64,000 nt of DNA from Novosphingobium sp. 28-62-57 (lineage in GTDB: Bacteria > Pseudomonadota > Alphaproteobacteria > Sphingomonadales > Sphingomonadaceae): positions 62,001 to 126,000 of the forward strand of contig NCGO01000003.1 of assembly GCA_002256985.1 (NCBI GenBank), given 5' to 3'. Of this stretch, positions 16,148 to 24,853 are shown piece after piece; within the stretch, counting starts at the first letter, position 1, and every line of letters begins with the position of its first letter. The notes beneath the pieces were generated by a model. The model saw only the letters and a program-made list of their open reading frames with translations. It was not told the origin of the DNA and searched no databases. Made by a program: the position numbers and the translations under genes.

Positions 16148-19042
16148 TCAAGGCTTCTTTTCAGGCACCACTTCCAGCCGCCAGCTCTTGTCCTTCACCA
16201 GATAGCGTTGTGCCAGCGCCTGCATACGTTCTGGTGTGGTCTGGCTGTAGTCGTTGAGGATCGTGCGGATTGCGGCGATCTTGCGTGGATCGCTCGCGGC
16301 GCCTTCCAGCTGGAACATGTAGAAGCCGTTGCCGGTGCTGGCGCGGGTGATCAGCTGCTTGAGCGGTTCGGTGACGCGGCCGATTTCGTCGGCGGTGGGC
16401 GGATTTGCTGCAAGGTCGGCAGCAATCTTGTCAGCTGCGGCAAAGAACGTGTCGAAATCGCCGGGGCGCAATTGCACCATGGCTGAAAGGTAACCGCCCG
16501 AGGGCAGATCGAGCGGCCAGCTTGAGCCGACTTGTGGCGCATAGCTTGCCCCCACCTTCTCGCGCATGGCATCGAACAGGCGGTTGTTGAAGATCTGCGC
16601 GAGGATTTCGAGCTGGCGGCTTTCGCGCACGCCCTGCTGCCCGCCACCGGTTGGCCAGGCGACGACCGCCGCGGCCTGCGAAGGATCACCGCGATGGGTC
16701 AGGACCAGCGGCTCGGCATTGTGGGCAGGGATCGTGGGCGTTAGCGGCGGTTGCTGCACGGCAGGGCGCGCGGGCAGTGCGCCAAAGGTCTTTTCCAGCG
16801 CGGCGATGGCCTGTTCGCGCGTGAAATCGCCGAACATGTCCACTTCGATCGGGCCTTGCGCCAGCAGCGGCTCCCACGCGGCGCGGAAGCCTTCGGGCGT
16901 GACCTTTTCCAATTCGGCCGGATTGGGCGTGGCATAGCGCGGATCGCCATCGCGCAGCAGCCAGTTCAGATCGCGGTTGAGCACCGCCATGGGCGCGGAG
17001 TTGTAGCTTTCATACTGAAGCCTTGCCGCAGCCTTGGCGCGTAGCACCGGATTGGGCTCCCACCGCGGCGTGGCCAGCTTTGCCGCCATCAGATAGAGTT
17101 GATCGGCAAGGTCGGCGGGCCGGGTATCAGCGGACAGCACGAAGGCGGTGTCATCGATGCTGAAATCAAGGCTCAGCTTGCGGCCCGTGGCGAGCCGATC
17201 AAGATCGTCGCGGCCCAATTCGCCAATACCGCTGTCCATCAGTGCCACTTGCCCGATGGGGCCATAGACCGCGTTCTGCGGGCTGATCGCCGAATAGCCG
17301 CCGCCAAAGCGGGCTTTCAGGATGATGCGTCCGGGTTCGGCATCGTTGGGCCAGAGCAGGACTTTCACCCCGTTGGACAGTTCGATCTGCTCAATACCCA
17401 GCAGGCCGATGGGCCGGGCGCTGGCCACCGTTCCGGGCGTGCCCACCGGCGGCAAATGTGCAAACTTGATCGAATTGGCCGCAACGCGGCTACCTGATGC
17501 AGCCTCGACCGACGTGGTCAGCGCGGCGCGCAGCGCAGTTTCATCGGCCTCGCCCGCCTTGGGCGTGATCATCATCGGGCGGATCACCGTGCCTTCAAAC
17601 AGCGCGCGGGTGCTTTTCAGGATGGCATCGGGTTTGAACAGCGGGATTGCGCTGCGGAAGATTTCATACACGGTATCGGGATTGGCCACCGTTTCCCGGA
17701 TATCCACCGCGTTGACGATATCGTCTGCCGCGCGTGATCCGGCCAGCGTAGATTGCGTTTCCACGCCCACCTTGAACGCCACTTCGAACTCAGCCACTTC
17801 GCGGTCGATCTCTTCCTGCGATGGCGGGGTGGCAAGCGCATCGGCGATGACGGCGCGCACATCGGTGACGGCGCTTTTCCAATCCTCGCCCAGCGGCGTG
17901 ACGGTGACGATGGTGGCATCGGCAGAGCGCGAAAGCTCCTGCTTCATCTCGTCAACCGAGGCGGCAAGGTAGCTACCCCCTGCCCGCGCGCGCCCTTCAA
18001 GACGGCGGTTGATCAGCGCCAAGCCCAAACGGCCGACCATCAAGCCCTGATTATAGGCAACGGTATCGTTCACCTTTTTCCATGGCCGCAGGATCGCCCA
18101 GTTGACGATGCGCGGAAGGTCAGGCTCGACCATCACGCGCGCTTCACCCACCGGGTTTTTCGGGTCTATCCCGGCGGGGGCAACGGGCTTTCCAAAATCA
18201 GGCTGCGGAGACTTTTTGCCGGCCACTTTCCAGCCGCCAAACCACTGTTCGATGCGTGCAACCAGCGTGGCGGGATCAGCATCGCCTGCAACCACGATCA
18301 CGGTGTTGTCGGGCCGATACCACTTGTCGTGGAACGCTTTGACCTTGGCCCCGTTGGCCGCTTCCAGCGTGGGCACCGTGCCGATGGGGGAGCGCGAGGC
18401 GAGCAACTGGCCCTTGAAGAACAGGTTGCGCGTTTCATCCAGCACGCGCGACTGGGCGCTGGTGCGCTCGCGCATTTCGGCCAGCACGATCGGCACTTCG
18501 GTCTTCACGCCGCGATCGGTAAAGATCGGCGCGATGATCATGCCGGACAGGAGGCGGAACGTCTCGTCCAGCTTGGCTGGATCGGCCTGCGGAATGTCGA
18601 GCTTGTAGACGGTTTGCGTCGGGCTGGTTTCGGCGTTCGTATCGCTGCCGAAGGTCGCGCCAAGGCGCTGCCACGTGGGGATCGTCTCGCCTTCTTTCAG
18701 ATACTTCGATTCGCGGAAGGTCAGGTGTTCAAGCAAGTGGGCATAGCCGCGCTGGCTTTCGGTTTCATACATGGACCCGGCATCGACCAGCACGCGGATC
18801 GAGACTTGCTCGGGCGGGACGCCGCTGTGGCGCACCGCATAGCGCAGGCCATTGGACAGGACGCCAAAGGTCCAAGCCTTGTCCTGCGGCACGTCCGACC
18901 CCTGATAGAGCCACGGCACTGCCGCCTTCGTGGCGGTCGCGGCCGGTTTCGCGGGGGCCTGTGCGATGACAGGTGCCGTCGAAACCAGCAGGAGGGAAAG
19001 GAACAGGCCAAGGCGCCGGGCGCGCGAGTTATGAGATTGCAT
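16148..19042 (-). CDS. M16 family zinc metalloprotease, two-domain (PqqL/YhjJ-like), exported
   Basis: A 964-residue protein with an N-terminal signal peptide (RRLGLFLSLLLVSTAPVIAQA). The first M16 domain holds the inverted zinc motif HLLEH in GYAHLLEHLTF, and the third ligand Glu lies in the helix around VLAEMRERTS. The second half is an M16-like domain without HxxEH, as usual for the inactive partner domain. It would act in the periplasm on peptides or unfolded proteins. The stop is at 16148 and the gene follows the FKBP isomerase gene by 48 bp, so the two likely form an operon concerned with periplasmic protein quality; that link is inference. Confidence 0.93.
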   Translation of the reverse strand: MQSHNSRARRLGLFLSLLLVSTAPVIAQAPAKPAATATKAAVPWLYQGSDVPQDKAWTFGVLSNGLRYAVRHSGVPPEQVSIRVLVDAGSMYETESQRGYAHLLEHLTFRESKYLKEGETIPTWQRLGATFGSDTNAETSPTQTVYKLDIPQADPAKLDETFRLLSGMIIAPIFTDRGVKTEVPIVLAEMRERTSAQSRVLDETRNLFFKGQLLASRSPIGTVPTLEAANGAKVKAFHDKWYRPDNTVIVVAGDADPATLVARIEQWFGGWKVAGKKSPQPDFGKPVAPAGIDPKNPVGEARVMVEPDLPRIVNWAILRPWKKVNDTVAYNQGLMVGRLGLALINRRLEGRARAGGSYLAASVDEMKQELSRSADATIVTVTPLGEDWKSAVTDVRAVIADALATPPSQEEIDREVAEFEVAFKVGVETQSTLAGSRAADDIVNAVDIRETVANPDTVYEIFRSAIPLFKPDAILKSTRALFEGTVIRPMMITPKAGEADETALRAALTTSVEAASGSRVAANSIKFAHLPPVGTPGTVASARPIGLLGIEQIELSNGVKVLLWPNDAEPGRIILKARFGGGYSAISPQNAVYGPIGQVALMDSGIGELGRDDLDRLATGRKLSLDFSIDDTAFVLSADTRPADLADQLYLMAAKLATPRWEPNPVLRAKAAARLQYESYNSAPMAVLNRDLNWLLRDGDPRYATPNPAELEKVTPEGFRAAWEPLLAQGPIEVDMFGDFTREQAIAALEKTFGALPARPAVQQPPLTPTIPAHNAEPLVLTHRGDPSQAAAVVAWPTGGGQQGVRESRQLEILAQIFNNRLFDAMREKVGASYAPQVGSSWPLDLPSGGYLSAMVQLRPGDFDTFFAAADKIAADLAANPPTADEIGRVTEPLKQLITRASTGNGFYMFQLEGAASDPRKIAAIRTILNDYSQTTPERMQALAQRYLVKDKSWRLEVVPEKKP

Positions 19043-19090
19043 CGCCCGACTATAGGAAGCCTTCGGATGAAGGACCAGTGAATAGACCCG

Positions 19091-19663
19091 TTATTGTTGG
19101 GGTGTTGATGGCTGTGGCGATTGGCCTGCTTGCGGTGAGGCAGCCTGAGCGGCGCGCATGGCTTCAATCTCGGCAGTGGTCTTGAAGTCGACCAGTTCAA
19201 CCTGAAACACGAGGTCGGAGTTCGCCGGGATCGGGCCCGATGCCTGCGCGCCATAGCCCAGCGCCGAAGGCACACAAAAGCGCCAGATGCTGCCCTTGGC
19301 CATCATCTGCAGGCCTTCGGAAAAGCCGGGGATCACGCCATCGACCGGGAATGCCGATTGCATGCTTTGGTCAAAGACATCGCCATTAGCAGCAAGATAA
19401 CCGATGTAGTTGACCAGAACATAATCGGCCTTGGCAGGCTTTGCCCCTTCGGCAGGCTTCAGCACAAGCGAGCCAAGGCCGCTTGGCGCAAGTGTGCTGC
19501 ACAGACGCTGCGGGGCTGCCACAACCGGATTGAGCGGCAGGGGGATGGCGGTGGCCGATGGAGCGATGGGCTTTGGCGCAGGCGCGGCATGGACGGGCGC
19601 GGCAATTGCAAAGAAGACAGGGGCGAGGCGGCACAGCGCGCGAAGGTTCGTGATCATTCTCAC
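19091..19663 (-). CDS. FKBP-type peptidyl-prolyl isomerase, exported
   Basis: A 190-residue protein with a signal peptide (LCRLAPVFFAIAAPVHAAPAP), a proline-rich linker and an FKBP domain. The domain contains VLVNYIGYLAANGDVFDQSM, FPVDGVIPGFSEGLQMM, WRFCVPSALGYG and FQVELVDFK, the standard order of FKBP motifs. The C-terminal tail is rich in Ala, Gln and Pro. It would catalyse proline isomerisation in the periplasm. The M16 protease gene follows 48 bp downstream. Some residues of the canonical active site differ, so catalytic strength is uncertain. Confidence 0.9.
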   Translation of the reverse strand: MRMITNLRALCRLAPVFFAIAAPVHAAPAPKPIAPSATAIPLPLNPVVAAPQRLCSTLAPSGLGSLVLKPAEGAKPAKADYVLVNYIGYLAANGDVFDQSMQSAFPVDGVIPGFSEGLQMMAKGSIWRFCVPSALGYGAQASGPIPANSDLVFQVELVDFKTTAEIEAMRAAQAASPQAGQSPQPSTPQQ

Positions 19664-19765
19664 GCCATAGCGTTGCTGTGCGGACTATGCCATTTTTCTG
19701 TTTACGCCCGGTTTAGGACTCTACGGACCACTTGACCCCAAGCAACACTGGCCTACATGCAAAGC

Positions 19766-20344
19766 ATGTTCATAGAAACCGAAACCACGCCCAACCCGGC
19801 AACGCTGAAATTTCTGCCCGGCGAACAGGTCATGCCCACAGGCACGCGCGAGTTTACCTCGCCCGAAGCGGCTGAGGCCTCGCCCCTGGCACAGGCCCTG
19901 TTCGATCTGGGCGATGTGACGGGCGTGTTTTTCGGGCGTGATTTTGTGTCGGTCACGGCGGCTCCCGGGGTTGAATGGGCCTCGCTCAGGCCGCAGGTGC
20001 TTTCGATCCTGCTCGATCACTTCGTATCGCAGGCCCCGCTTTTTGCGCCGGGCAGCGCGGGCGGCATTGCCGTTCCTGCCGAAGGTGATGAGGACTTTGC
20101 CGATGATCCGGCCGATGCTGATGTGATCGACCAGATCAAGGACCTGATTGAAACGCGTGTGCGTCCTGCCGTTGCCAACGATGGCGGCGACATCATCTAT
20201 CGCGGCTTTCGCGAAGGCGTGGTCTATTTGCAGATGCAGGGCGCGTGTTCTGGTTGCCCCTCGTCCACAGCCACGCTGAAGAACGGGATCGAAAGCCTGC
20301 TGAAGCACTATGTGCCCGAAGTCAGCGAAGTTCGGGCTGCCTGA
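19766..20344 (+). CDS. nfuA: NfuA/NifU-like iron-sulfur cluster carrier
   Basis: A 192-residue Fe-S scaffold or carrier protein. The N-terminal Nfu domain begins MFIETETTPNPATLKFLPGE, which is why the ATG at 19766 is preferred to one three codons earlier (19757). The C-terminal NifU domain runs from VIDQIKDLIETRVRPAVAND and ends in the cluster-binding GACSGCPSSTATLKNGIE (CxxC). It delivers Fe-S clusters to apo-proteins in the cytoplasm. It heads the plus-strand run that continues with tsaB and rimI; the clients might include MiaB, encoded 3.7 kb downstream. Confidence 0.94.
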   Translation: MFIETETTPNPATLKFLPGEQVMPTGTREFTSPEAAEASPLAQALFDLGDVTGVFFGRDFVSVTAAPGVEWASLRPQVLSILLDHFVSQAPLFAPGSAGGIAVPAEGDEDFADDPADADVIDQIKDLIETRVRPAVANDGGDIIYRGFREGVVYLQMQGACSGCPSSTATLKNGIESLLKHYVPEVSEVRAA

Positions 20345-20365
20345 ATGCAGCGCATCGGGGCCTGA

Positions 20366-20983
20366 ATGCGCAAGCTGGTGATCGACAGCGCGACAGAAGC
20401 CTGCTCGGTCGCCCTGTTCGAAGATGATGTGCTGATTGCAGGCGAGTGTCTGACGCTGGGGCGCGGGCATGCCGAGCGACTCGTGCCGATGATCGCAGCC
20501 CTGCCCGACAAGGGCCGCGCCAGCGTGATTGCCGTTGATATCGGCCCCGGCAGTTTCACCGGCATCCGCGTTGGCCTTGCTGCGGCGCGCGCGCTTGGGC
20601 TGGCGTGGCATGCAGAGGTTGTGGGCTATGAAAGCCTGGCCCTCGTTGCCGCAATGGCAAAGGCGCAGCATCCGGACCAAGCCATCGACGTGTGCATGAC
20701 CGGCGGGCACGGTGAATGGTTCTTTCAGCCATTTGGCGGCGATGGCGCTGCTTTGGCCGGGATCGAATCACTCACGCCCGAACAGGCGGCCGAGCGCAGC
20801 ACGGCCCGCGTGATTGCCGGAACGCAAGCGCTTGGCCTGGCGCAGCATCGGCGCGATGCCATTGCGCTCGATCTGCGCCCTGACGCGCGGTGCCTGCAGT
20901 TGCTGCCGCCCGGCGCCTTTCAGGCCGATCCGCGTCCGAGTTATGGGCGAGCGCCCGATGCGCGACTGCCCGCGGCAGCCTGA
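20366..20983 (+). CDS. tsaB: tRNA threonylcarbamoyladenosine biosynthesis protein TsaB
   Basis: A 205-residue ASKHA-fold protein that partners TsaD and TsaE in making t6A37 of ANN-decoding tRNAs. Visible are LVIDSATEACSVALFEDD at the start, GHAERLVPMI, and the conserved DIGPGSFTGIRVGLAAARAL block around residues 58-77. The C-terminal part is short and variable, as usual for TsaB. It starts 22 bp after nfuA and is followed 18 bp later by the rimI-like gene; tsaB-rimI pairs are common in bacteria. Confidence 0.94.
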   Translation: MRKLVIDSATEACSVALFEDDVLIAGECLTLGRGHAERLVPMIAALPDKGRASVIAVDIGPGSFTGIRVGLAAARALGLAWHAEVVGYESLALVAAMAKAQHPDQAIDVCMTGGHGEWFFQPFGGDGAALAGIESLTPEQAAERSTARVIAGTQALGLAQHRRDAIALDLRPDARCLQLLPPGAFQADPRPSYGRAPDARLPAAA

Positions 20984-21001
20984 CGCAGTCCGGCCCCTCA
21001 G

Positions 21002-21484
21002 ATGAGCCTCGAACACATGAACGCCCCGCTGGATGATATCGACCGGATCATGTCGGTGATGGAGCGTGCATTTCCGGCAGAATTTGGTGAGGCGTGGAAC
21101 AGGCGGCAGGTGATCGAGGCGCTCTTGGTCGGCAATTGCCGTTATGGCCTGATTGGCGCGGACGGTAATGACCAGATACCATCGGGCCAGGATACTGCGG
21201 GTTTTTTCATGAGCCGCGTGGTGCTGGACGAGGAAGAATTGCTGCTGTTTGCGATCGTGCCCGAGCATCGACGCAAAGGTCTGGGGCATCTGCTGCTGTC
21301 ACGATTTCTTGAAACAGCCAAGCAATCCGGGATGTCGCGCGTTTTTCTTGAAATGCGCAAAGGCAACCCTGCGGCCATTCTGTATGCTGCTCATGGATTT
21401 ATACAGATTGGTACGCGTCCGTCCTATTATCGGACTCCTGACGGGAACCGGATTGATGCAATCAGTCAGGAATTGTCCTTCTGA
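21002..21484 (+). CDS. rimI: GNAT N-acetyltransferase, RimI type
   Basis: A 160-residue GNAT protein. The acetyl-CoA-binding motif is FAIVPEHRRKGLGHLLLSRF (Q/R-x-x-G-x-G/A pattern), followed by VFLEMRKGNPAAILYAAHGF with the N and Y residues of motif B. RimI acetylates the N-terminus of ribosomal protein S18. The position after tsaB supports the RimI name, though GNAT specificity is hard to read. The start could alternatively be the Met six codons in. Confidence 0.87.
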   Translation: MSLEHMNAPLDDIDRIMSVMERAFPAEFGEAWNRRQVIEALLVGNCRYGLIGADGNDQIPSGQDTAGFFMSRVVLDEEELLLFAIVPEHRRKGLGHLLLSRFLETAKQSGMSRVFLEMRKGNPAAILYAAHGFIQIGTRPSYYRTPDGNRIDAISQELSF

Positions 21485-21665
21485 AATCGGGTCGAGATTT
21501 GACCGATACTTGTGATATCTGGAGCATTAACCACATTTGGGTCCAGATTTTTCGTCCGAAATGCTTGTATCTTTCGGTAAGACGATTATGTCGTGTGTGC
21601 TGGATCACCAAAATCAGTTGCAGCGCAGCTGGATGCAAAACACTTTAAAAGAAGGCCGGTTCGCC

Positions 21666-22109
21666 ATGAGTGAAATTCAAAACGATATGCGGGAGACACT
21701 GATCACGCTCACGTCTGACATTGTCGCAGCACATGTCAGCAACAACAGCGTGTCGGTGAGTGACCTGGGGACCTTGATCACCAACGTCTATTCGGCGCTG
21801 GCCGGGCTGGATCAGCCCGCCCCGATTGAAGAACCGGCTCCGGAACCTGCCGTTTCCATTCGCTCGTCTATCAAGAACGATCACATCGTTTGCCTTGAAG
21901 ATGGCAAGAAGCTCAAGATGCTCAAGCGTCACCTTGCCACTCGCTACAACATGACCCCGGACCAGTACCGCACGCGCTGGAATCTGCCTGCGGACTATCC
22001 GATGGTTGCCCCCGCTTACGCTGAAAAGCGCCGCGAACTGGCCAAGAAGATCGGCCTTGGCCGCAAGCCTGCGCCAAAGCGCGGGCGCAAGCCTGCTGCT
22101 GCGGTCTGA
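21666..22109 (+). CDS. mucR: Ros/MucR family transcriptional regulator
   Basis: A 147-residue global DNA-binding regulator of Alphaproteobacteria. The start at 21666 has AAGAAGG about nine bases upstream and begins the conserved MSEIQNDMRETLITLTSDIV helix. The DNA-binding core is VCLEDGKKLKMLKRHLATRY, followed by MTPDQYRTRWNLPADYPMV and APAYAEKRRELAKKIGLGR. The zinc ligands Cys, Asp and first His are visible, but the second His position holds Arg/Tyr, so zinc binding may be weak; some MucR homologues are known to work without zinc. An AT-rich 180-bp leader precedes it, as expected for autoregulation, and a strong hairpin follows. Confidence 0.93.
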   Translation: MSEIQNDMRETLITLTSDIVAAHVSNNSVSVSDLGTLITNVYSALAGLDQPAPIEEPAPEPAVSIRSSIKNDHIVCLEDGKKLKMLKRHLATRYNMTPDQYRTRWNLPADYPMVAPAYAEKRRELAKKIGLGRKPAPKRGRKPAAAV

Positions 22110-22156
22110 CCGCCAACCGATCTTTCCGCTATACGATAGCGCGTGGTTGAAGATTT

Positions 22157-22193
22157 GGCCCGTCAGTCTATAGACTGGCGGGCCGATCCTTTA
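22157..22193 (+). terminator. Rho-independent-like terminator after mucR
   Basis: GGCCCGTCAGTC, a TATA loop and GACTGGCGGGCC form a 12-bp stem (one G-U pair), followed by GATCCTTTATT. The U tract is weak, but the stem is very stable. It separates mucR from fur; a regulator-site role cannot be excluded. Confidence 0.65.
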
Positions 22194-22207
22194 TTGACGA
22201 GTACACA

Positions 22208-22630
22208 GTGCACCAGTTGATCGACATCGAAGCACTCTGCGCCGAACGTGGCCTGCGCATAACCGATCAGCGCCGCACAATTGCGCGCGTCCTGTCGGAA
22301 AGCGAAGATCACCCCGATGTCGAAAAACTGCACGAGCGGGCCTCTGCCATCGACTCGCGCATTTCAATCGCCACGGTATACCGCACCGTTCGCCTGTTCG
22401 AAGAAGCCGGCATTCTGGATCGGCATGATTTCGGCGATGGCCGCGCCCGGTATGAAGCCACGCCTGAGGCGCATCACGATCACCTGATCGATGTTGAAAC
22501 CGGCAAGGTCATCGAATTCGTCGATCCTGAACTCGAACAGCTGCAGCGCCAGATCGCCGAAAAGCTTGGCTACAGGCTCGTCGATCACCGCATGGAGCTT
22601 TACGGCGTCAAGCTTGAACGCGACGGCTAA
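22208..22630 (+). CDS. fur: Fur family iron/manganese-responsive regulator
   Basis: A 140-residue Fur family repressor starting at a GTG. The winged helix is seen in RITDQRRTIARVLSES and ISIATVYRTVRLFEEAGI. The metal-sensing region contains HDFGDGRARYEATPEAHHDH and VIEFVDPELEQLQRQIAEKLGY. The CxxC pair of E. coli Fur (HHDHLICLDC) is absent here (HHDHLIDVET), as in alphaproteobacterial Fur/Mur proteins. A candidate target with two Fur boxes lies in this window at 34101-34162. The stop overlaps the possible start of plsC. Confidence 0.93.
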   Translation: MHQLIDIEALCAERGLRITDQRRTIARVLSESEDHPDVEKLHERASAIDSRISIATVYRTVRLFEEAGILDRHDFGDGRARYEATPEAHHDHLIDVETGKVIEFVDPELEQLQRQIAEKLGYRLVDHRMELYGVKLERDG

Positions 22631-23399
22631 CGCTTTAGATCGGCCAACCATCTCGCTGGTCGGGCGGCTGCGCATTGGTGCGCGCCTTGGCTCCATGCTG
22701 CTTTTGCTGATCGCTTGTGTGCCGCTTTACTATCTGTGGCGGTTGGCGCGCTTGCCCAATCCGTGGCCGCGCATCTTCCTTGGCGGCATCGCCCGGATTG
22801 CAGGTGCGCGTATTCGCGTAACTGGGGCCAAGGCACAGGGCGGTGCCTTTCTATTGTCCAACCACGTCAGCTGGCTGGATATTCCCGTCATCGCCGGGAT
22901 CAGCGGCAGCGCATTCATAGCGCATTCCGGCCTTGCCGAGATCGGTCTGCTGAAATGGCTTTGCGCCATGAACGACACGGTTTTCGTGGCCCGCCACGAT
23001 CGCCGCACCGTGCATGCGCAAGTCGAACTGGTCCGCGCGGCCCTGACTGACACCGGGGCATTGACGGTGTTTCCCGAAGGCACCACCAGCGATGGCCACG
23101 GCCTCCTGCCCTTCAAATCCTCGCTGCTCTCGGCGCTTGACCCCGTGCCACCGGGAATCGCCATACAGCCGCTGTGGATCGATTATGGCCCGGACGTGGC
23201 CAGTATCGCATGGGTTGGTGAGGAGCATGGGCTCGACAACTTTCTCAAGATCCTTGCGCGCCGCAGGCCGGTTCCGGTCACCGTCCACTTCCTGCCCCCA
23301 CTCGCTGCTGACGAGACGGCAAATCGCAAGACAATGGCTGCTGCTGCACGCGAACGCATCATGGCGGCGATGGACAGCGTGAAGGCCGGGGCGCGTTAG
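22614..23399 (+). CDS. plsC: 1-acyl-sn-glycerol-3-phosphate acyltransferase (PlsC-like)
   Basis: A lysophosphatidic acid acyltransferase, acting at the inner membrane in phospholipid synthesis. The acyltransferase motifs are [13 protein letters not shown] (HxxxxD), RHDRRTV, and [20 protein letters not shown]. One hydrophobic segment ([15 protein letters not shown]) precedes them. The start is uncertain: a TTG at 22614 overlapping fur by 17 bp gives 261 residues, and the ATG at 22695 would begin directly at the membrane segment. The longer frame reaching into fur is unlikely because its sequence there is a shadow of fur. It is probably cotranscribed with fur. Confidence 0.88.
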   Translation: MNATANALDRPTISLVGRLRIGARLGSMLLLLIACVPLYYLWRLARLPNPWPRIFLGGIARIAGARIRVTGAKAQGGAFLLSNHVSWLDIPVIAGISGSAFIAHSGLAEIGLLKWLCAMNDTVFVARHDRRTVHAQVELVRAALTDTGALTVFPEGTTSDGHGLLPFKSSLLSALDPVPPGIAIQPLWIDYGPDVASIAWVGEEHGLDNFLKILARRRPVPVTVHFLPPLAADETANRKTMAAAARERIMAAMDSVKAGAR

Positions 23400-23433
23400 A
23401 CAAAGCGGCCCAAATCCAGTATCGGCCCGGCCC

Positions 23434-24753
23434 ATGGCCACCAATCCCGCTCCCAAAACCTTCCGCGTCAAAAGCTTCGGCTGCCAGATGAACGTCTATG
23501 ACGGCGAGCGCATGGCCGAATTGCTGGGTGCCGAAGGCATGACGGCGGCGGCAGAGGGCGCTGATGCCGATCTGGTCGTGCTCAACACCTGCCACATCCG
23601 CGAAAAGGCGACCGAGAAGGTCTATTCCGACATCGGCCGGCTGCGCCGCGATGATGGCACCAGTCCGCTGATCGCGGTGGCCGGCTGCGTCGCGCAGGCT
23701 GAGGGCGAGGAGATCATGGCGCGCGCGCCGAGCGTGAAGGTCGTCGTCGGCCCGCAGTCCTATCACCGCCTGCCCGAAATGGTGGCAGACGCGGCATCGG
23801 GCAAACGCTCGACCGAGACCGACATGCCCGCCGAGGCCAAGTTTGCCGCGCTGCCCAAGCGCCGCAAATCCGGCCCCACGGCGTTCCTGACGGTGCAGGA
23901 AGGGTGCGACAAGTTCTGCACTTATTGCGTTGTGCCCTATACCCGTGGCGCGGAAATCAGCCGCCCCTTTGTGGATCTGGTCGAAGAGGCCAAGCACCTG
24001 ATCGCAGGCGGCGCGCGGGAGATCACGCTGCTGGGCCAGAATGTGAATGCCTGGACCGGAGAGGATGACCGTGGCCGCCCGGTCGGGCTGGAAGGCCTTG
24101 CCCGCGCGCTGGCGGCAGAGCCCGATCTGGCCCGGATACGCTATACCACCAGCCATCCCAACGACATGACCGATGCCCTAATCGCGGCACATGGCGAGGT
24201 GGATAAGCTGATGCCGTTCCTGCATCTGCCGGTGCAAGCGGGCAGCGACCGTATCCTGAAGGCCATGAACCGCAGCCACACCGTGGACAGCTATCTGCAA
24301 TTGCTCGAACGGTTCTGCGTGGCCCGGCCCGACATTGCCTTGTCCGGTGATTTCATCGTCGGTTTCCCCGGTGAAACCGAGGCTGAATTTGAAGAGACGC
24401 TGCAGGTTGTCGATGCCGTCGGCTATGCGCAGGCCTTCAGCTTCAAGTATTCGCCCCGCCCCGGCACACCTGCGGCCACCATGGCCAACCATGTGCCGAC
24501 GAGTGTGATGGACGAACGATTGCAGCGTCTTCAGGCCGCCCTCAACCGCGATCAGTGGGCCTTCAACAAGGCCAGTGTGGGCAAGACTTGCGAGGTTCTG
24601 GTCGAGCGCAAAGGCAAGCATCCCGGCCAGTGGCTCGGCAAATCGCCGTGGCTGCAATCGGTCCATTTCTTCGGGGATGCCCACATCGGAGCACTGGTCC
24701 GGGTCGAACTGGTTGAGGCCGGTCCCAACTCGCTTTCGGGCCGTCTTGTCTAA
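23434..24753 (+). CDS. miaB: tRNA-2-methylthio-N6-isopentenyladenosine synthase MiaB
   Basis: A 439-residue radical SAM methylthiotransferase modifying A37 of tRNAs that read UNN codons. The N-terminal UPF0004 domain has its three Cys in [22 protein letters not shown] and [10 protein letters not shown]. The radical SAM motif is [15 protein letters not shown] (CxxxCxxC), and a C-terminal TRAM domain ends the protein. All cluster ligands are present. The order miaB, phoH, ybeY, corC is a conserved RNA-processing and envelope cluster in proteobacteria. Confidence 0.97.
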   Translation: MATNPAPKTFRVKSFGCQMNVYDGERMAELLGAEGMTAAAEGADADLVVLNTCHIREKATEKVYSDIGRLRRDDGTSPLIAVAGCVAQAEGEEIMARAPSVKVVVGPQSYHRLPEMVADAASGKRSTETDMPAEAKFAALPKRRKSGPTAFLTVQEGCDKFCTYCVVPYTRGAEISRPFVDLVEEAKHLIAGGAREITLLGQNVNAWTGEDDRGRPVGLEGLARALAAEPDLARIRYTTSHPNDMTDALIAAHGEVDKLMPFLHLPVQAGSDRILKAMNRSHTVDSYLQLLERFCVARPDIALSGDFIVGFPGETEAEFEETLQVVDAVGYAQAFSFKYSPRPGTPAATMANHVPTSVMDERLQRLQAALNRDQWAFNKASVGKTCEVLVERKGKHPGQWLGKSPWLQSVHFFGDAHIGALVRVELVEAGPNSLSGRLV

Positions 24754-24853
24754 TACCGCTGTGGAATAATCGCGCAGCGTCTTGTCTGCGCAACATCCGC
24801 TCTTATGCTCTGATCTAGGCCTTCTTCTGCAAGGCCCAACGCATAAGGAGCGC

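Noticed and set aside
17753-19081. A 442-codon plus-strand frame opposite the M16 protease
   Set aside because: Antisense shadow, rich in His, Gly and Arg, with no domain; the protease has a full HxxEH motif and signal peptide.
19721-20710. A 329-codon minus-strand frame over nfuA and tsaB
   Set aside because: It spans two well recognised genes on the other strand and has no coherent composition.
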